From Pedobacter quisquiliarum (GTDB lineage: Bacteria; Bacteroidota; Bacteroidia; Sphingobacteriales; Sphingobacteriaceae), in NCBI RefSeq assembly GCF_014642175.1, contig NZ_BMIL01000014.1:1-59442 (forward strand): a stretch of DNA of 59,442 bases, in the 5' to 3' direction. The notes under the pieces are model-generated. The model was given only the letters and a program-made list of their open reading frames with translations, made no database searches and was not told where the DNA came from. The translations under genes were made by a program, and so were the position numbers. Below, in pieces: positions 50,024 to 59,402 of this stretch; within the stretch, counting starts at the first letter, position 1, and every line of letters begins with the position of its first letter.

Positions 50024-51108
50024 TGAGCGCAAATAATTGTGCCCCTGTGGCCGAAAGAAAAAAACTTGGTTTCCTTGACCGGTATTTAACCTTATGGATA
50101 TTTATTGCAATGGCTCTCGGGGTGAGCATAGGATATTTCGTGCCTACATCCTCCGGTTTTATCAATTCCTTTTCTAGTGGCACTACAAACATTCCTTTAG
50201 CCATTGGACTGATCCTGATGATGTACCCTCCGCTTGCAAAGGTGAGTTATGAAAAAATGGGTGAAGTATTCAAAGACACTAAAGTATTAAGCGTTTCGCT
50301 GATATTAAATTGGGTAGTTGGGCCAATACTGATGTTTTTTCTAGCCATTATTTTCTTAAAAGACTATCCGGAATATATGGTGGGACTGATCTTGATTGGC
50401 CTTGCCAGATGTATTGCCATGGTGGTAGTCTGGAATGAACTTGCCGAAGGAAACCGGGAATATGCAGCAGGCCTGATTGCATTGAATAGCATTTTCCAGG
50501 TATTATTATACAGTGTATTTGCCTATATCTTTATTACGGTATTGCCTCCTTATTTTGGATTGAAAGGCTTGGAGGTTAATATTACGATTAGTGAAATAGC
50601 TAAAAGTGTTGCGATTTATTTAGGGTTGCCTTTTGCGCTTGGAATTTTTTCAAGATATGCGCTGATCAGTCTTAAGGGAAAAGAATGGTTTAATAATGTC
50701 TTCGTACCTATAATTTCGCCCATTACCCTTATTGCTTTACTTTTCACCATTGTGATCATGTTCAGTTTAAAAGGAGAACTAATTGTAGACATCCCAATGG
50801 ATGTAGTTAGAATTGCCATTCCACTGGTCATTTATTTTTCCATCATGTTTGTCATGAGTTTTTTTGCCGGACGTTATTTTGGGGCAGATTACTCCAAGAG
50901 CGCTTCTATTGCCTTTACCGCGACAGGAAACAATTTTGAACTTGCTATTGCAGTAGCCATCGGCGTATTTGGAATCAATTCAGGTCAGGCATTTGCCGGA
51001 GTGATTGGACCTTTAGTAGAAGTTCCTGCACTGATCGCCCTGGTGAACCTTGCTTTTTACTTCAGAAAAAAATACTATCCCTCTAAGACATTGGAAATAA
51101 TACAATAA
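50023..51108 (+). CDS. arsB/acr3: ACR3-family arsenite efflux transporter
   Basis: A 361-aa ten-helix membrane transporter of the ACR3 type. The conserved Cys in [21 protein letters not shown] binds arsenite; [16 protein letters not shown] and [21 protein letters not shown] are further hallmarks. Coupled to arsC by a one-base TAATG overlap and to the next gene in the same way. It extrudes the arsenite produced by ArsC. Confidence 0.96.
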   Translation: MSANNCAPVAERKKLGFLDRYLTLWIFIAMALGVSIGYFVPTSSGFINSFSSGTTNIPLAIGLILMMYPPLAKVSYEKMGEVFKDTKVLSVSLILNWVVGPILMFFLAIIFLKDYPEYMVGLILIGLARCIAMVVVWNELAEGNREYAAGLIALNSIFQVLLYSVFAYIFITVLPPYFGLKGLEVNITISEIAKSVAIYLGLPFALGIFSRYALISLKGKEWFNNVFVPIISPITLIALLFTIVIMFSLKGELIVDIPMDVVRIAIPLVIYFSIMFVMSFFAGRYFGADYSKSASIAFTATGNNFELAIAVAIGVFGINSGQAFAGVIGPLVEVPALIALVNLAFYFRKKYYPSKTLEIIQ

Positions 51109-51845
51109 TGAAAATTGCACTTTTTTCAGATGTACATGCTAATCTACCGGCTTTTAAAGCCATGTTGGAAGACCTGGACAAGCAGGCCCCTGATGCTGTA
51201 TACTGCCTTGGCGACCTGATAGGTTATAACGTGTGGCCAAATGAAGTCATTGCTGAAATTCGTAGGCGAGGTATTGCTACCCTTGCCGGAAACCATGACT
51301 TAAAAGTCGAAAACCTAATTACCACGCCCCAGAGCTTAACCGAGTCAGGTAAAAAGTATGCTTATCACTTAGTTGAACAACATCATCGGGAATACTTGTT
51401 AACACTTCCTGCACACATCAGACTGGAATTTAAATCAGATAGCGAAAAACTAAATATCGTAATGGCCCATGGAAGTACCCGGAGCGTAGATGAATATACC
51501 TTGTTTGACACCGAGGAGAAACATGTGCTGGAAATGATGGAAGAAGCAAGTGCTGACCTTTTATTTGTTGGACATTCCCATAAACCCTATCACAGGATCA
51601 TGGAAAGCAATGCCGGTGTTTCTAAGCATGTAATCAATTTAGGCTCGGTTGGAAAACCAAAGGATGGGGACACGCGCGGGTGTTATGTTATGCTAACTAT
51701 AAATAAAAGCAGTTCTCTTTTAAATCTGGAAAGTATCAAAGTCGAATTTAGAAGAGTCGCTTATGACCTTGACAAGGCTACTAAGGGAATACTGGAAAGT
51801 CCTTTGCCAGATGAATTTGCGCAAGTATTAATAGAAGCTAGATAA
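51108..51845 (+). CDS. Metallophosphoesterase (YfcE/MJ0936-like)
   Basis: A 245-aa calcineurin-like phosphoesterase. Metal-site motifs: FSDVHANLPA, LGDLIGYNVWPNE, LAGNHD and VGHSHKPYHR. It overlaps the end of acr3 (TAATG), so it belongs to the ars operon. Similar genes sit at the end of other Bacteroidota ars operons; a role in cleaving arsenic- or phosphate-containing metabolites is possible but unproven. Confidence 0.88.
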   Translation: MKIALFSDVHANLPAFKAMLEDLDKQAPDAVYCLGDLIGYNVWPNEVIAEIRRRGIATLAGNHDLKVENLITTPQSLTESGKKYAYHLVEQHHREYLLTLPAHIRLEFKSDSEKLNIVMAHGSTRSVDEYTLFDTEEKHVLEMMEEASADLLFVGHSHKPYHRIMESNAGVSKHVINLGSVGKPKDGDTRGCYVMLTINKSSSLLNLESIKVEFRRVAYDLDKATKGILESPLPDEFAQVLIEAR

Positions 51846-52034
51846 TAAGTAAGCTTATAAGAACTGTGAAATAATGATAGTTCCGGTCATATTCGCAACA
51901 TTCCAGGGAATAATGATAAAAGCAAATACCTTATTTGGTCTAGCATTAGACGCTAAACATAGTTACGAATTCTGATATACAAAAAAGATTAAAAATCCAG
52001 GTAATGACATACCTGGATTTCCAAACTTATTACA
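51846..52034. other. Convergent intergenic stretch after the ars operon
   Basis: About 190 bases between convergent operons. It contains the hairpin terminator at 51993-52020. At 51897-51925 the minus strand reads ATCATTATTCCCTGG, like the left end of junction repeats C and D. This last match is short. Confidence 0.45.
51993..52020 (-). terminator. Rho-independent terminator of the long minus-strand operon
   Basis: An 11-bp perfect stem (51993-52003 with 52010-52020) and a six-base loop; on the minus strand it is followed by a T-rich run (TTTTTAATCTTTTTT). It lies just after the tlpA stop at 52035 and should end the sulfur/RND operon; it could also stop ars readthrough. Confidence 0.85.
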
Positions 52035-52667
52035 TTACTGCTTTACAAGTTGATCTATGAACTCTGAAATCTTAGGATTACTATAATCTGCACCGCCAAC
52101 ATGATGAAAGGCAATGTTTCCTGATTTGTCAAGGATGACTGTGGTTGGCATGCTTCCGGCAAATAATGCTTTGGGCATTTCACTTGCAGGAATATGAACC
52201 GGAAGATGGAAGCCTTTATCTTTCATAAAGGTGGTTGATTCGTCAACCTTCCCATCTACATCAACCATCAAGAACATGATATCACTTTTATCTTTATATT
52301 TTTCATGCAGTTGATCTATGGTTGGCATTTCAGCGATGCATGGGGGACACCATGTAGCCCAAAAGTTTATAAAAACCACCTTACCTTTTTGATCAGAAAG
52401 GTTGATGGTATTACCCTTGCTGTCCATAAATTTTACATCTTGAGTTGGTGAGGTCGTATTGGCAGCTGGAGCTTTTGACTTGGACTCTACCTTAGGTACA
52501 TCAGGTTGGAATAGCCCGATCTTCATTAAGCCCTCAATTACCAGGCCTTTTGCATCTGCACTAAATACCAAAGTTACTACCAGTAGTAACACCACTATAT
52601 TGCTGACGTTTGAAAAGGTGATATAACTTTTCAATGTTTTGCTGTTTTGCTGATTACTTGTCTTCAT
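52035..52667 (-). CDS. tlpA-like: TlpA-family membrane-anchored thioredoxin
   Basis: A 210-aa protein with one N-terminal membrane anchor (ITFSNVSNIVVLLLVVTLVFSADA) and a periplasmic thioredoxin-fold domain with active site FWATWCPPC. TlpA-type proteins reduce disulfides or persulfides in the periplasm. It is the last gene of the run that starts with the Crp/Fnr regulator and passes through the circle join. It starts 1 base after the adaptor's stop, so it is co-transcribed with the RND pump. Confidence 0.9.
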   Translation of the reverse strand: MKTSNQQNSKTLKSYITFSNVSNIVVLLLVVTLVFSADAKGLVIEGLMKIGLFQPDVPKVESKSKAPAANTTSPTQDVKFMDSKGNTINLSDQKGKVVFINFWATWCPPCIAEMPTIDQLHEKYKDKSDIMFLMVDVDGKVDESTTFMKDKGFHLPVHIPASEMPKALFAGSMPTTVILDKSGNIAFHHVGGADYSNPKISEFIDQLVKQ

Positions 52668-52668
52668 T

Positions 52669-53781
52669 TTATTTCTTAATTTTTACGTTTGTTCCGTTTA
52701 TTAGTTCTTCAGAACCAATTTTTACGTACTGATTGTCAATGTTTAACTCGCCAAAAACTTCTTGTAAATTGCCCTGTTGAATGCCCAAACTGATATCAAC
52801 CCGTTCAATTTTTCCATTAATCACTTTCTGAACAAAAATCCCGGATTGTGATCGTATAATACTTGTCATAGGTAACCACAATGTTTGATATGGTCTGCGT
52901 AGATTCAGTTTGACCTGCGCATATTCACCTCCCCGGAGTTCATTTTTTGCATTCGGTACATCAAATTCTGCGTTCACTGCTCTGGATTCTTGCTTTACAA
53001 AATCACTTTTTCGGGACAGTTTAGATTGATATACTTTTCCTGGCAAGTTGCTTACGGTAAAAGATACCGGAGTATGCTCGCTCAATGATTGTGAATGTTT
53101 CTCTGGAATGGCGACAGTTAAGCGTAGTTGGTTTGTCTGTACGATGGTGATCATTGGTATCTGAGAATTGTCGCCAACTAAAGCCCCATTTGATACATTT
53201 TTATCGACTATAATTCCATCGAACGGCGCTGTTATCCGTAGATATTGCTTTTGCTGAGCAGAAATACCCGTGTTGGCTTTGGCAGAAGCATAAGCGGCAC
53301 TGTCACTTTTGAATTTACTTCTTGCTTTATCAAGTTCAATCTCAGCTACAGATCCTGCCTTCAGGGCCGCTTTTTTAAAGCGTTCATAAGATTGCCGGCT
53401 ATACAGGTAATCTTCGTAAAGTTTGTTTTCTGATGATTTCTCTGATAGGTACTTTTGACTTACTTCTGGTGCTTCTAATATGGCTAATAGTTGCCCTTTT
53501 TTTACGCGAGTACCCCGATCGACTAATATTCTTTTCACAAAGCCTTTCACTTTTGGGTACAAGTCAGTATGTTCAAAAGGGTGCAGTTCTCCAGGGAGAT
53601 TCAGTACATAATTTGGTTGATCAAGAATAGGTTGGACTACCTCAACCTGCGGTGCAGGGGCGGGCTTTTGATCAGCTGTAACCTGCTTGCTCGGCTTTTT
53701 CTGGCTGCAGCTCGCCATAATCAGTAATAACGGGATGGCAAAATTGGCAACCTTCATGTATTTAAAATTTATCATTTTCAT
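52669..53781 (-). CDS. RND efflux periplasmic adaptor subunit
   Basis: A 370-aa membrane fusion protein with lipoprotein signal (NFAIPLLLIMASCSQ; Cys around residue 25). The lipoyl halves are VKGFVKRILVDRGTRVKKGQLLAILEAPEV and ITAPFDGIIVDKNVSNGALV, with a helical hairpin between, and beta-barrel domains follow. A second start at 53757 would give a more compact signal peptide. It works with the RND pump and the outer-membrane factor encoded upstream on the same strand. Confidence 0.92.
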   Translation of the reverse strand: MKMINFKYMKVANFAIPLLLIMASCSQKKPSKQVTADQKPAPAPQVEVVQPILDQPNYVLNLPGELHPFEHTDLYPKVKGFVKRILVDRGTRVKKGQLLAILEAPEVSQKYLSEKSSENKLYEDYLYSRQSYERFKKAALKAGSVAEIELDKARSKFKSDSAAYASAKANTGISAQQKQYLRITAPFDGIIVDKNVSNGALVGDNSQIPMITIVQTNQLRLTVAIPEKHSQSLSEHTPVSFTVSNLPGKVYQSKLSRKSDFVKQESRAVNAEFDVPNAKNELRGGEYAQVKLNLRRPYQTLWLPMTSIIRSQSGIFVQKVINGKIERVDISLGIQQGNLQEVFGELNIDNQYVKIGSEELINGTNVKIKK

Positions 53782-53808
53782 AATTCTAGCGAATGGGTCT
53801 GGTGGGAA

Positions 53809-56800
53809 TTAGTATTGTATTATCAAACTTTTGTTTTCAGGATCATCAGGATCCAGAGTTGGGCTAAACCTTGATTTGTTTTTCATAACAAGAGCATAGA
53901 TGTGTGGCAAAATCAGCAGAACTGTTAGAGTAGACAGTAATAGTCCCCCAATTACGGCCTGACCGAGTGGCGCGACTTGGTCACCACCATCTCCCAGGCC
54001 AAGCGACATTGGAATCATTCCTGCAATCATCGCTAATGTGGTCATGATAATTGGCCTTAACCTGGAAGAGGCAGCAAGAAAGGAAGCTTGACGTGCCGAC
54101 AATCCATATTTTAGACGATTGACCTCTGCCTGGTTGACCATTAATACAGCATTGGAAACGGAAACTCCGACCGACATAATGATTCCCATGTACGATTGTA
54201 AGTTTAATGTGCTTCCAGAAAGCAGTAGTAGTAGTAGACTTCCCCCAATTACAGCAGGGACCACAGATAGAATTAGTCCTGAAACGGCAAACGATTGATA
54301 GTATGCAGTCAGCATTAAAAAGATAACGACCATCGCTACCACCAGGCCGGTCTGAAGTCCTGAAAGGGTATCATCTAACAGTTGCATTAAACCCTCAGTG
54401 GATACTCTTACTCCACGTGGAGGTTCTCCTACATTTTTAATTGCTTCGGTTACCGCTTTTGAAGCGGCACCTAAGTCTGTTTGATAGGTATTTGCAAGCA
54501 CGCTTACATACCTGTTTGGTCCCTGCCTGTTTACTTGCGCAGGCATCTTTACAGATCGCAGTTCAGCAACATCCTCGAGTACCGGTCGAGGCTGTCCAGC
54601 CTTTAAAGGCAACGCACGTAAATTCTCCAGAGATTGCATATCCGATTCAGGTATCTGTACCTGCACCTGGAAAACTAAACCCGATTTCGGATCTACCCAT
54701 AGGTTTTTGTTTGTAAAACGCGTGGATGAAGTGGCCATAGTCATTGTTCTGGCTACATCTTCCATAGTTAAACCAAATTGAGCGGCCAGCTCCCGGTTTA
54801 CGTTAATTTGAATTCCTGGGGTATTAACGGGTTCAGCAATACGAACGTCACGCAGAAATGGCATTTTTATTAGCTCTGCCTCCAATTTCTTTGCAAATTG
54901 CTCAGCAACTTTTAACTGGCTACCTGCGACCTTAAGCTGAATAGGCGTCATAGCCCCTTGGCTCATGATCTTTTCGACCATCTCAATAGGCTCAAAGTTT
55001 ATCTTTAGCTTTGGCAATTGTTTACCAATTTCATTTCGGATATTTTCTTTTAGTAAGGTCATGGAACCTGTATAAAGATCCTGATCTACAGAGACCTGCA
55101 AGACAGATTCATGAGAGCCACTGGTAAATAGAAATATTGGGTTAATTGCCGTAGCTGAAGGCTGTAAACCTACATATGCAGATGTGATCTTTATCGCATT
55201 TCCAGGTAGCTGATCTGAAACAATTTTGGTTACCTTTTTTAGGTAATCCTCAGATTTCTCAAGCCTGGTGCCTTCTGGGGCAACAATCCTCATTTGCACA
55301 TCGCCATTATTGCTTGCCGGTAGAATGTCGGTTCCTATAATTAGGCCTCCGGCAACTAGAATTGTAAGGGAAAGTAGTGTATATATACCAATAACTTTCC
55401 AGGTTCTGTTTTGGCTGTAACGGGTCAGTATTAGATATTTTCGTTTGAATTGCTCAAATCTGGTTAGTTTCTTTTTTTGAAAGCTTACTTTTTGATGGAC
55501 AAGTAACTCAGGCTTCATTAGCCAGTTAGCCATAATCGGGACAAATGTTTGAGAAGCTATAAAGGATGCAATCATCGCAAATGCAACGGCTAGTGATAGT
55601 GGCATGAACATGTCCTTTGGTATCCCGCTCATCATAAATGAAGGGATCAGTACTGCCAGTATACAAAGAAGAATAAGAATTTTCGGAATGGAGATTTCCA
55701 AAAGAGCGTCTAAAATAGCCCGTTGCTTTGGCTTTTCCATTTCAAAATGCTGGTGGATATTTTCTATCGTTACCGTGGCCTCATCGACGAGTATACCGAT
55801 TGACAATGCAAGTCCACTTAGGGTCATGACGTTTATGGTCTGTCCGAACAGATATAACATAATAACCGCCGAGAGTATGGCAATGGGTATGGTAAGTACC
55901 ACAATCAGCGCCCCTCTTGAATCGCCTAAAAACAGGAAAATCATCAGGCCAGTTAAAACCGCCCCTAATATGCCTTCATGTATCAGGTTTTCTAAAGAAC
56001 TTTCAATATAACCAGATTGATCAAAAACGTACTTGATATCAACATCCTCGGGCATGGCAGCTTTAAGTTTTGGAATTGCTGCTTTCAAATTCTCTACGAC
56101 CTTTAGTGTAGAGGCATCGGCCTTTTTAATGACTGGCAAATAGACTGAGCGCTTACCATTTATAATGGCATAACCTGTTGTGACATCCGCTGCATCTTCT
56201 ACAGAGGCTATATCTTTGACAAAAATGGTATTTGCCGAACTTGACTTTATTGGAATATTAAGAAAGTCTTCAGGTCCGGTAGCAATGGAGTTAACCGGGC
56301 TCATCAAATTTTGATCGCCAATCCTGATGTTTCCGGCAGGCGAAGGAAAATTGTTTTTTGCAATAGCCATAGTGACCTGCTCTGCAGAAAGTCCATATGA
56401 CTGCATAAGGGTTGGATCAACCTTAACGACCATGGTTCTAACATTACCACCAAATGGTGCAGGCGCAGTTACCCCGGGAATAGTTACGAACATAGGCCTG
56501 ATTTTAGTCATGGCGAGGTTTTGGAGTTCAGTAATGGACCGCTTAGGGCTTTCGAAGACCAGCTGACCAATTGGAAGAGAACTGCCATCAAACCGAACAA
56601 CCTGAGGCGGAACTGCACCAGGGGGGAGGAACCCCATAGCTCTTGAAACCTGGGTCGAAACTTCTGCAGAGGCCTGGGCCATGTCAGTACCCGGATAGAA
56701 AGATAGTTTCATCAGGGTAAAACCCTGAACACTTTTAAAATCAATTTCGCTTACTCCGCTAACAAATATGAGTACCTTTTGAAACTCATTTGCCATAAAT

Positions 56801-56982
56801 CCATCCATATATGCCGGCGTTAAGCCGCCATAGGGCATCGCTATATAGATAACAGGAAGTTCGACCTTTGGGAAAATATCAACATTGATATTGCGTATTG
56901 CTGTAAAGGAAAAATAAGTGATAGCTATAACAGCTACCATAATTGATAATGGCTTCTTTAATGCAAACCTGATCATATTCAT
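53809..56982 (-). CDS. RND efflux pump, inner-membrane subunit (HAE-like)
   Basis: A 1057-aa full-length RND transporter of the hydrophobe/amphiphile type: start MNMIRFALKKPLSIMVAV, motif VDIFPKVELPVIYIAMPYGG, DEATVTIENIHQHFE in helix 4 (proton-relay acidic residue), and the second set of helices after residue 870. It lacks the CzcA/CusA-type signatures, so organic or sulfur compounds are more likely substrates than metals. Coupled with the adaptor and outer-membrane factor. It is placed in a sulfur-metabolism operon, which raises a link to extrusion of sulfur compounds. Confidence 0.93.
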   Translation of the reverse strand: MNMIRFALKKPLSIMVAVIAITYFSFTAIRNINVDIFPKVELPVIYIAMPYGGLTPAYMDGFMANEFQKVLIFVSGVSEIDFKSVQGFTLMKLSFYPGTDMAQASAEVSTQVSRAMGFLPPGAVPPQVVRFDGSSLPIGQLVFESPKRSITELQNLAMTKIRPMFVTIPGVTAPAPFGGNVRTMVVKVDPTLMQSYGLSAEQVTMAIAKNNFPSPAGNIRIGDQNLMSPVNSIATGPEDFLNIPIKSSSANTIFVKDIASVEDAADVTTGYAIINGKRSVYLPVIKKADASTLKVVENLKAAIPKLKAAMPEDVDIKYVFDQSGYIESSLENLIHEGILGAVLTGLMIFLFLGDSRGALIVVLTIPIAILSAVIMLYLFGQTINVMTLSGLALSIGILVDEATVTIENIHQHFEMEKPKQRAILDALLEISIPKILILLCILAVLIPSFMMSGIPKDMFMPLSLAVAFAMIASFIASQTFVPIMANWLMKPELLVHQKVSFQKKKLTRFEQFKRKYLILTRYSQNRTWKVIGIYTLLSLTILVAGGLIIGTDILPASNNGDVQMRIVAPEGTRLEKSEDYLKKVTKIVSDQLPGNAIKITSAYVGLQPSATAINPIFLFTSGSHESVLQVSVDQDLYTGSMTLLKENIRNEIGKQLPKLKINFEPIEMVEKIMSQGAMTPIQLKVAGSQLKVAEQFAKKLEAELIKMPFLRDVRIAEPVNTPGIQINVNRELAAQFGLTMEDVARTMTMATSSTRFTNKNLWVDPKSGLVFQVQVQIPESDMQSLENLRALPLKAGQPRPVLEDVAELRSVKMPAQVNRQGPNRYVSVLANTYQTDLGAASKAVTEAIKNVGEPPRGVRVSTEGLMQLLDDTLSGLQTGLVVAMVVIFLMLTAYYQSFAVSGLILSVVPAVIGGSLLLLLLSGSTLNLQSYMGIIMSVGVSVSNAVLMVNQAEVNRLKYGLSARQASFLAASSRLRPIIMTTLAMIAGMIPMSLGLGDGGDQVAPLGQAVIGGLLLSTLTVLLILPHIYALVMKNKSRFSPTLDPDDPENKSLIIQY

Positions 56983-56986
56983 AATG

Positions 56987-58363
56987 TTAGTTAAATTGAG
57001 TAGCCAAATAGTTGAAATTGCCAGATACTTCTGCTTGTGTAATCAGCAGATTCCACAAGACCTGCTGGGCCTCAATGAATTCCTTTTCGGCTATTTGCAG
57101 GAAAGATTGAATTTGTAGCAATTCTGTTAAGCTAATTAATCCGCCCTCATACCTAACCAGGTATAGATCGTAAGCCTTTCTTGATTCCTGTTCTGCCAAC
57201 CTATTTTGAATCAGCTGTATTCTTTGTTGATTGATTCGTGAATTAACCGACGACAGGGCCGTTTCCATTTGCAGTTTTTGCATATCGTACTTAGCCTGCA
57301 CTCCCTTAATGGTTTGCTTAACACGCCTTTTTCCTAATGAACTCGTGTAAATTCCGGAGATATTCCAGCTAAGTCCTAAGCCAATCAAGTAGTTGTTTGC
57401 ATAATTGGAAAAGCCAGATGTAAGTCCCGGTGTCATGGATCCATCCGGATTGATACTATTTCCTCTTGTTGACAGCCCACCCAGAACTGAAAGTGAAGGA
57501 AATGCCTCCTTAGTAATTAAGGTTTCCTGCGTTTGCTCATAGGATATCTGGTCATTAATGACCTTTAGATAAGGATGAGTAATTGGCACCGAATCTGTTT
57601 TTAGATGCTGTATATCAGATTTAAGAAATCCATTTTCGGACAGGTTGAAGCTTTGCACCGGCACCACTTCAGTGAAATTAATCTTACTTGCATTTAATTT
57701 GCCAAGCCATTCCTGCTGATTGGCTGTTGCTTGTAAGAATGATGATGCCGCCAATGACGTATCTGCTCCGGGCTTTATACCTGCCCGCGCCAGGCTAGTA
57801 GTCACCTCCCTGATGTTATTTAGCCTAATAGCATTTGCCTGGGCCCATTGCAGGTTTGCTCTATTGTACAAGATATCAATGTATAACCTGGTTACTTTAC
57901 TTTGTAAAGAAAGGCCGGTAGCTTGATAACCACTTTCTGCAGCCTGTACCTGATACTGAGCTGCTTCTACTGCACTGCGTTGCCGTCCAAACTCAAAAAT
58001 TGTCCAGTCTACCAAGACTGACCCGAAAGTATTATAAACGTTATTTAAGTCTGGGTTCAAGATTGCATTGCTACCTGATACGTTAAAAACCCCAGGAACA
58101 GGGAAAAACGCTCCCGCACTGCCATTCAAGGTTCCAAAGGAACTTTGTGCTTGAAGCTGTACTTGTGGGAGAGCCTGACTTTGAGCTTCCTTTTTTCTGA
58201 TTTTAAACTCTTCAATCAGATACTTTCGTTCGTGAAGACCAGGATAGTTATCATTTGCCTGTTCCCATGCCTCCTTTAAAGACAGGGTATGAATTTGCTG
58301 TGCCTGTGATGATTTACTCCATAGAATAAACAGCACAAGCGACATTTGAAGAAAATACTTCAT
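56987..58363 (-). CDS. tolC-like: TolC-family outer-membrane efflux protein
   Basis: A 458-aa outer-membrane factor with signal peptide (YFLQMSLVLFILWSKSSQAQ). Two TolC repeats with long helices (LKEAWEQANDNYPGLHERKYLIEEF; SKVTRLYIDILYNRANLQWAQANAIR; VRYEGGLISLTELLQIQSFLQIAEKEFIEAQQ) form the tunnel. First gene of the tripartite pump (only four bases before the RND gene). Confidence 0.92.
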   Translation of the reverse strand: MKYFLQMSLVLFILWSKSSQAQQIHTLSLKEAWEQANDNYPGLHERKYLIEEFKIRKKEAQSQALPQVQLQAQSSFGTLNGSAGAFFPVPGVFNVSGSNAILNPDLNNVYNTFGSVLVDWTIFEFGRQRSAVEAAQYQVQAAESGYQATGLSLQSKVTRLYIDILYNRANLQWAQANAIRLNNIREVTTSLARAGIKPGADTSLAASSFLQATANQQEWLGKLNASKINFTEVVPVQSFNLSENGFLKSDIQHLKTDSVPITHPYLKVINDQISYEQTQETLITKEAFPSLSVLGGLSTRGNSINPDGSMTPGLTSGFSNYANNYLIGLGLSWNISGIYTSSLGKRRVKQTIKGVQAKYDMQKLQMETALSSVNSRINQQRIQLIQNRLAEQESRKAYDLYLVRYEGGLISLTELLQIQSFLQIAEKEFIEAQQVLWNLLITQAEVSGNFNYLATQFN

Positions 58364-58448
58364 CGCTAAGAATTGAAATTAGATATTGTCGAATTGATGT
58401 TTCGCTGATGTCAGCGTAAATAACAGCGGGCGCTGTTTTAAAACAATT

Positions 58449-58889
58449 CTATATCAGAAGAAGCCTGTTTTGTAAAAACAAAGGTAAATAAGACCAACGT
58501 AGCCATGAGTTTGGAACTGGGAGTACTGTTGGGGTTTTAAAACCAGTTAAAAGCGAAATTAGAAATTCCGGTAGAACGAAAAATAAAAGTGGAACCAATG
58601 CGACCGGTGAGGAGGCCTGCTTCAAAGACACCTGCTGATCCTCAAACCCTTGCCCTAATAACTTACAATTGATAGAGTTAAACTTCAAGCCCTGCTTTTG
58701 TATTAAACTTGCTTTAGAAGCTTTATTGAAACCCAGTGCTGTAGTAGCCCCGTCAGAAAAGAATGACTCTATCCCTTTTCTAATGGAACATGAGGATACC
58801 AAACACAAAATGACGAGCATACCTATAGACAAAGACTTGGCTGTCTTGCTATTGGAAAGGTCAAAAATATGTTGGAGTAATTTCTTCAT
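58449..58889 (-). CDS. Hypothetical lipoprotein-like protein before the pump genes
   Basis: A 146-aa protein started at 58889 (MKKLLQHIFDLSNS). A hydrophobic segment ending LVILCLVSSCSI looks like a lipoprotein signal. The middle lists FNKASKASLIQKQGLKFNSINCKLLGQGFEDQQ and a second hydrophobic stretch VALVPLLFFVLPEFLISLL follows before a PVPNSWLRWSYLPLFLQNRLLLI end. I do not recognise a family. It is comparable in position to the DUF6660-like gene before the CusA fusion: a small odd protein right before a pump. Confidence 0.6.
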   Translation of the reverse strand: MKKLLQHIFDLSNSKTAKSLSIGMLVILCLVSSCSIRKGIESFFSDGATTALGFNKASKASLIQKQGLKFNSINCKLLGQGFEDQQVSLKQASSPVALVPLLFFVLPEFLISLLTGFKTPTVLPVPNSWLRWSYLPLFLQNRLLLI

Positions 58890-58946
58890 CAAGCGCAAAA
58901 GTAGTGTTTTTTATTTATTGGCAAAAAGTACCGGATTTAATGCCGT

Positions 58947-59402
58947 TTAAGGATGGATAACAGACCAGCCTTGTTGTTGACGAATGATGACCTCACCATT
59001 ACCACTAGGTACAAAATGAATAAAGTCATATAGTTCATCTTTTCCAATGTTACGTTCCCTTAGGGTATTTTCACATTGTGCCAGAAGCACACCTTTATTC
59101 CTTAATGTCATAAGCACTTCACGGTATTTTCCATCTTTTTTGAAAAGAACCACACCGTCACCAAATACAACCAGTTCGACCTCAAGTTTCCCCTTCAATC
59201 TGGGGTCATCCAATGCATTGTTAATGTTTCTTAGCGTTGCAGATATTCTTTTGTCTTCACCGTTGTTAAGGATATACAATACTTTATAATGGCTTTTAGT
59301 TGCCTTAGCGCCGCTAAAATGGATCACTTTACTTTGTCCTTTTGCTGGATTAATATAAAACAAACAAACTAGTACAGTGATTAAAAAAAAATATGGTCTC
59401 AT
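58947..59402 (-). CDS. Secreted DsrE-family-like protein (copy 2), crosses the circle join
   Basis: A 151-aa protein with signal peptide (YFFLITVLVCLFYINPAKGQ) and the same DsrE-like domain as the protein at 33003-33458: KVLYILNNGEDKRISATLRNINNALDDPRLKG, ELVVFGDGVVLF, VLLAQCENTLRERNI, FVPSGNGEVIIRQQQGWSVIHP. The Cys in LAQCENT is kept. The start codon (59402) is within the 60-bp overlap, so on the circle the gene follows the cstB-like gene (stop 98) after a hairpin. It links the persulfide-oxidation genes with the pump genes. Confidence 0.87.
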   Translation of the reverse strand: MRPYFFLITVLVCLFYINPAKGQSKVIHFSGAKATKSHYKVLYILNNGEDKRISATLRNINNALDDPRLKGKLEVELVVFGDGVVLFKKDGKYREVLMTLRNKGVLLAQCENTLRERNIGKDELYDFIHFVPSGNGEVIIRQQQGWSVIHP

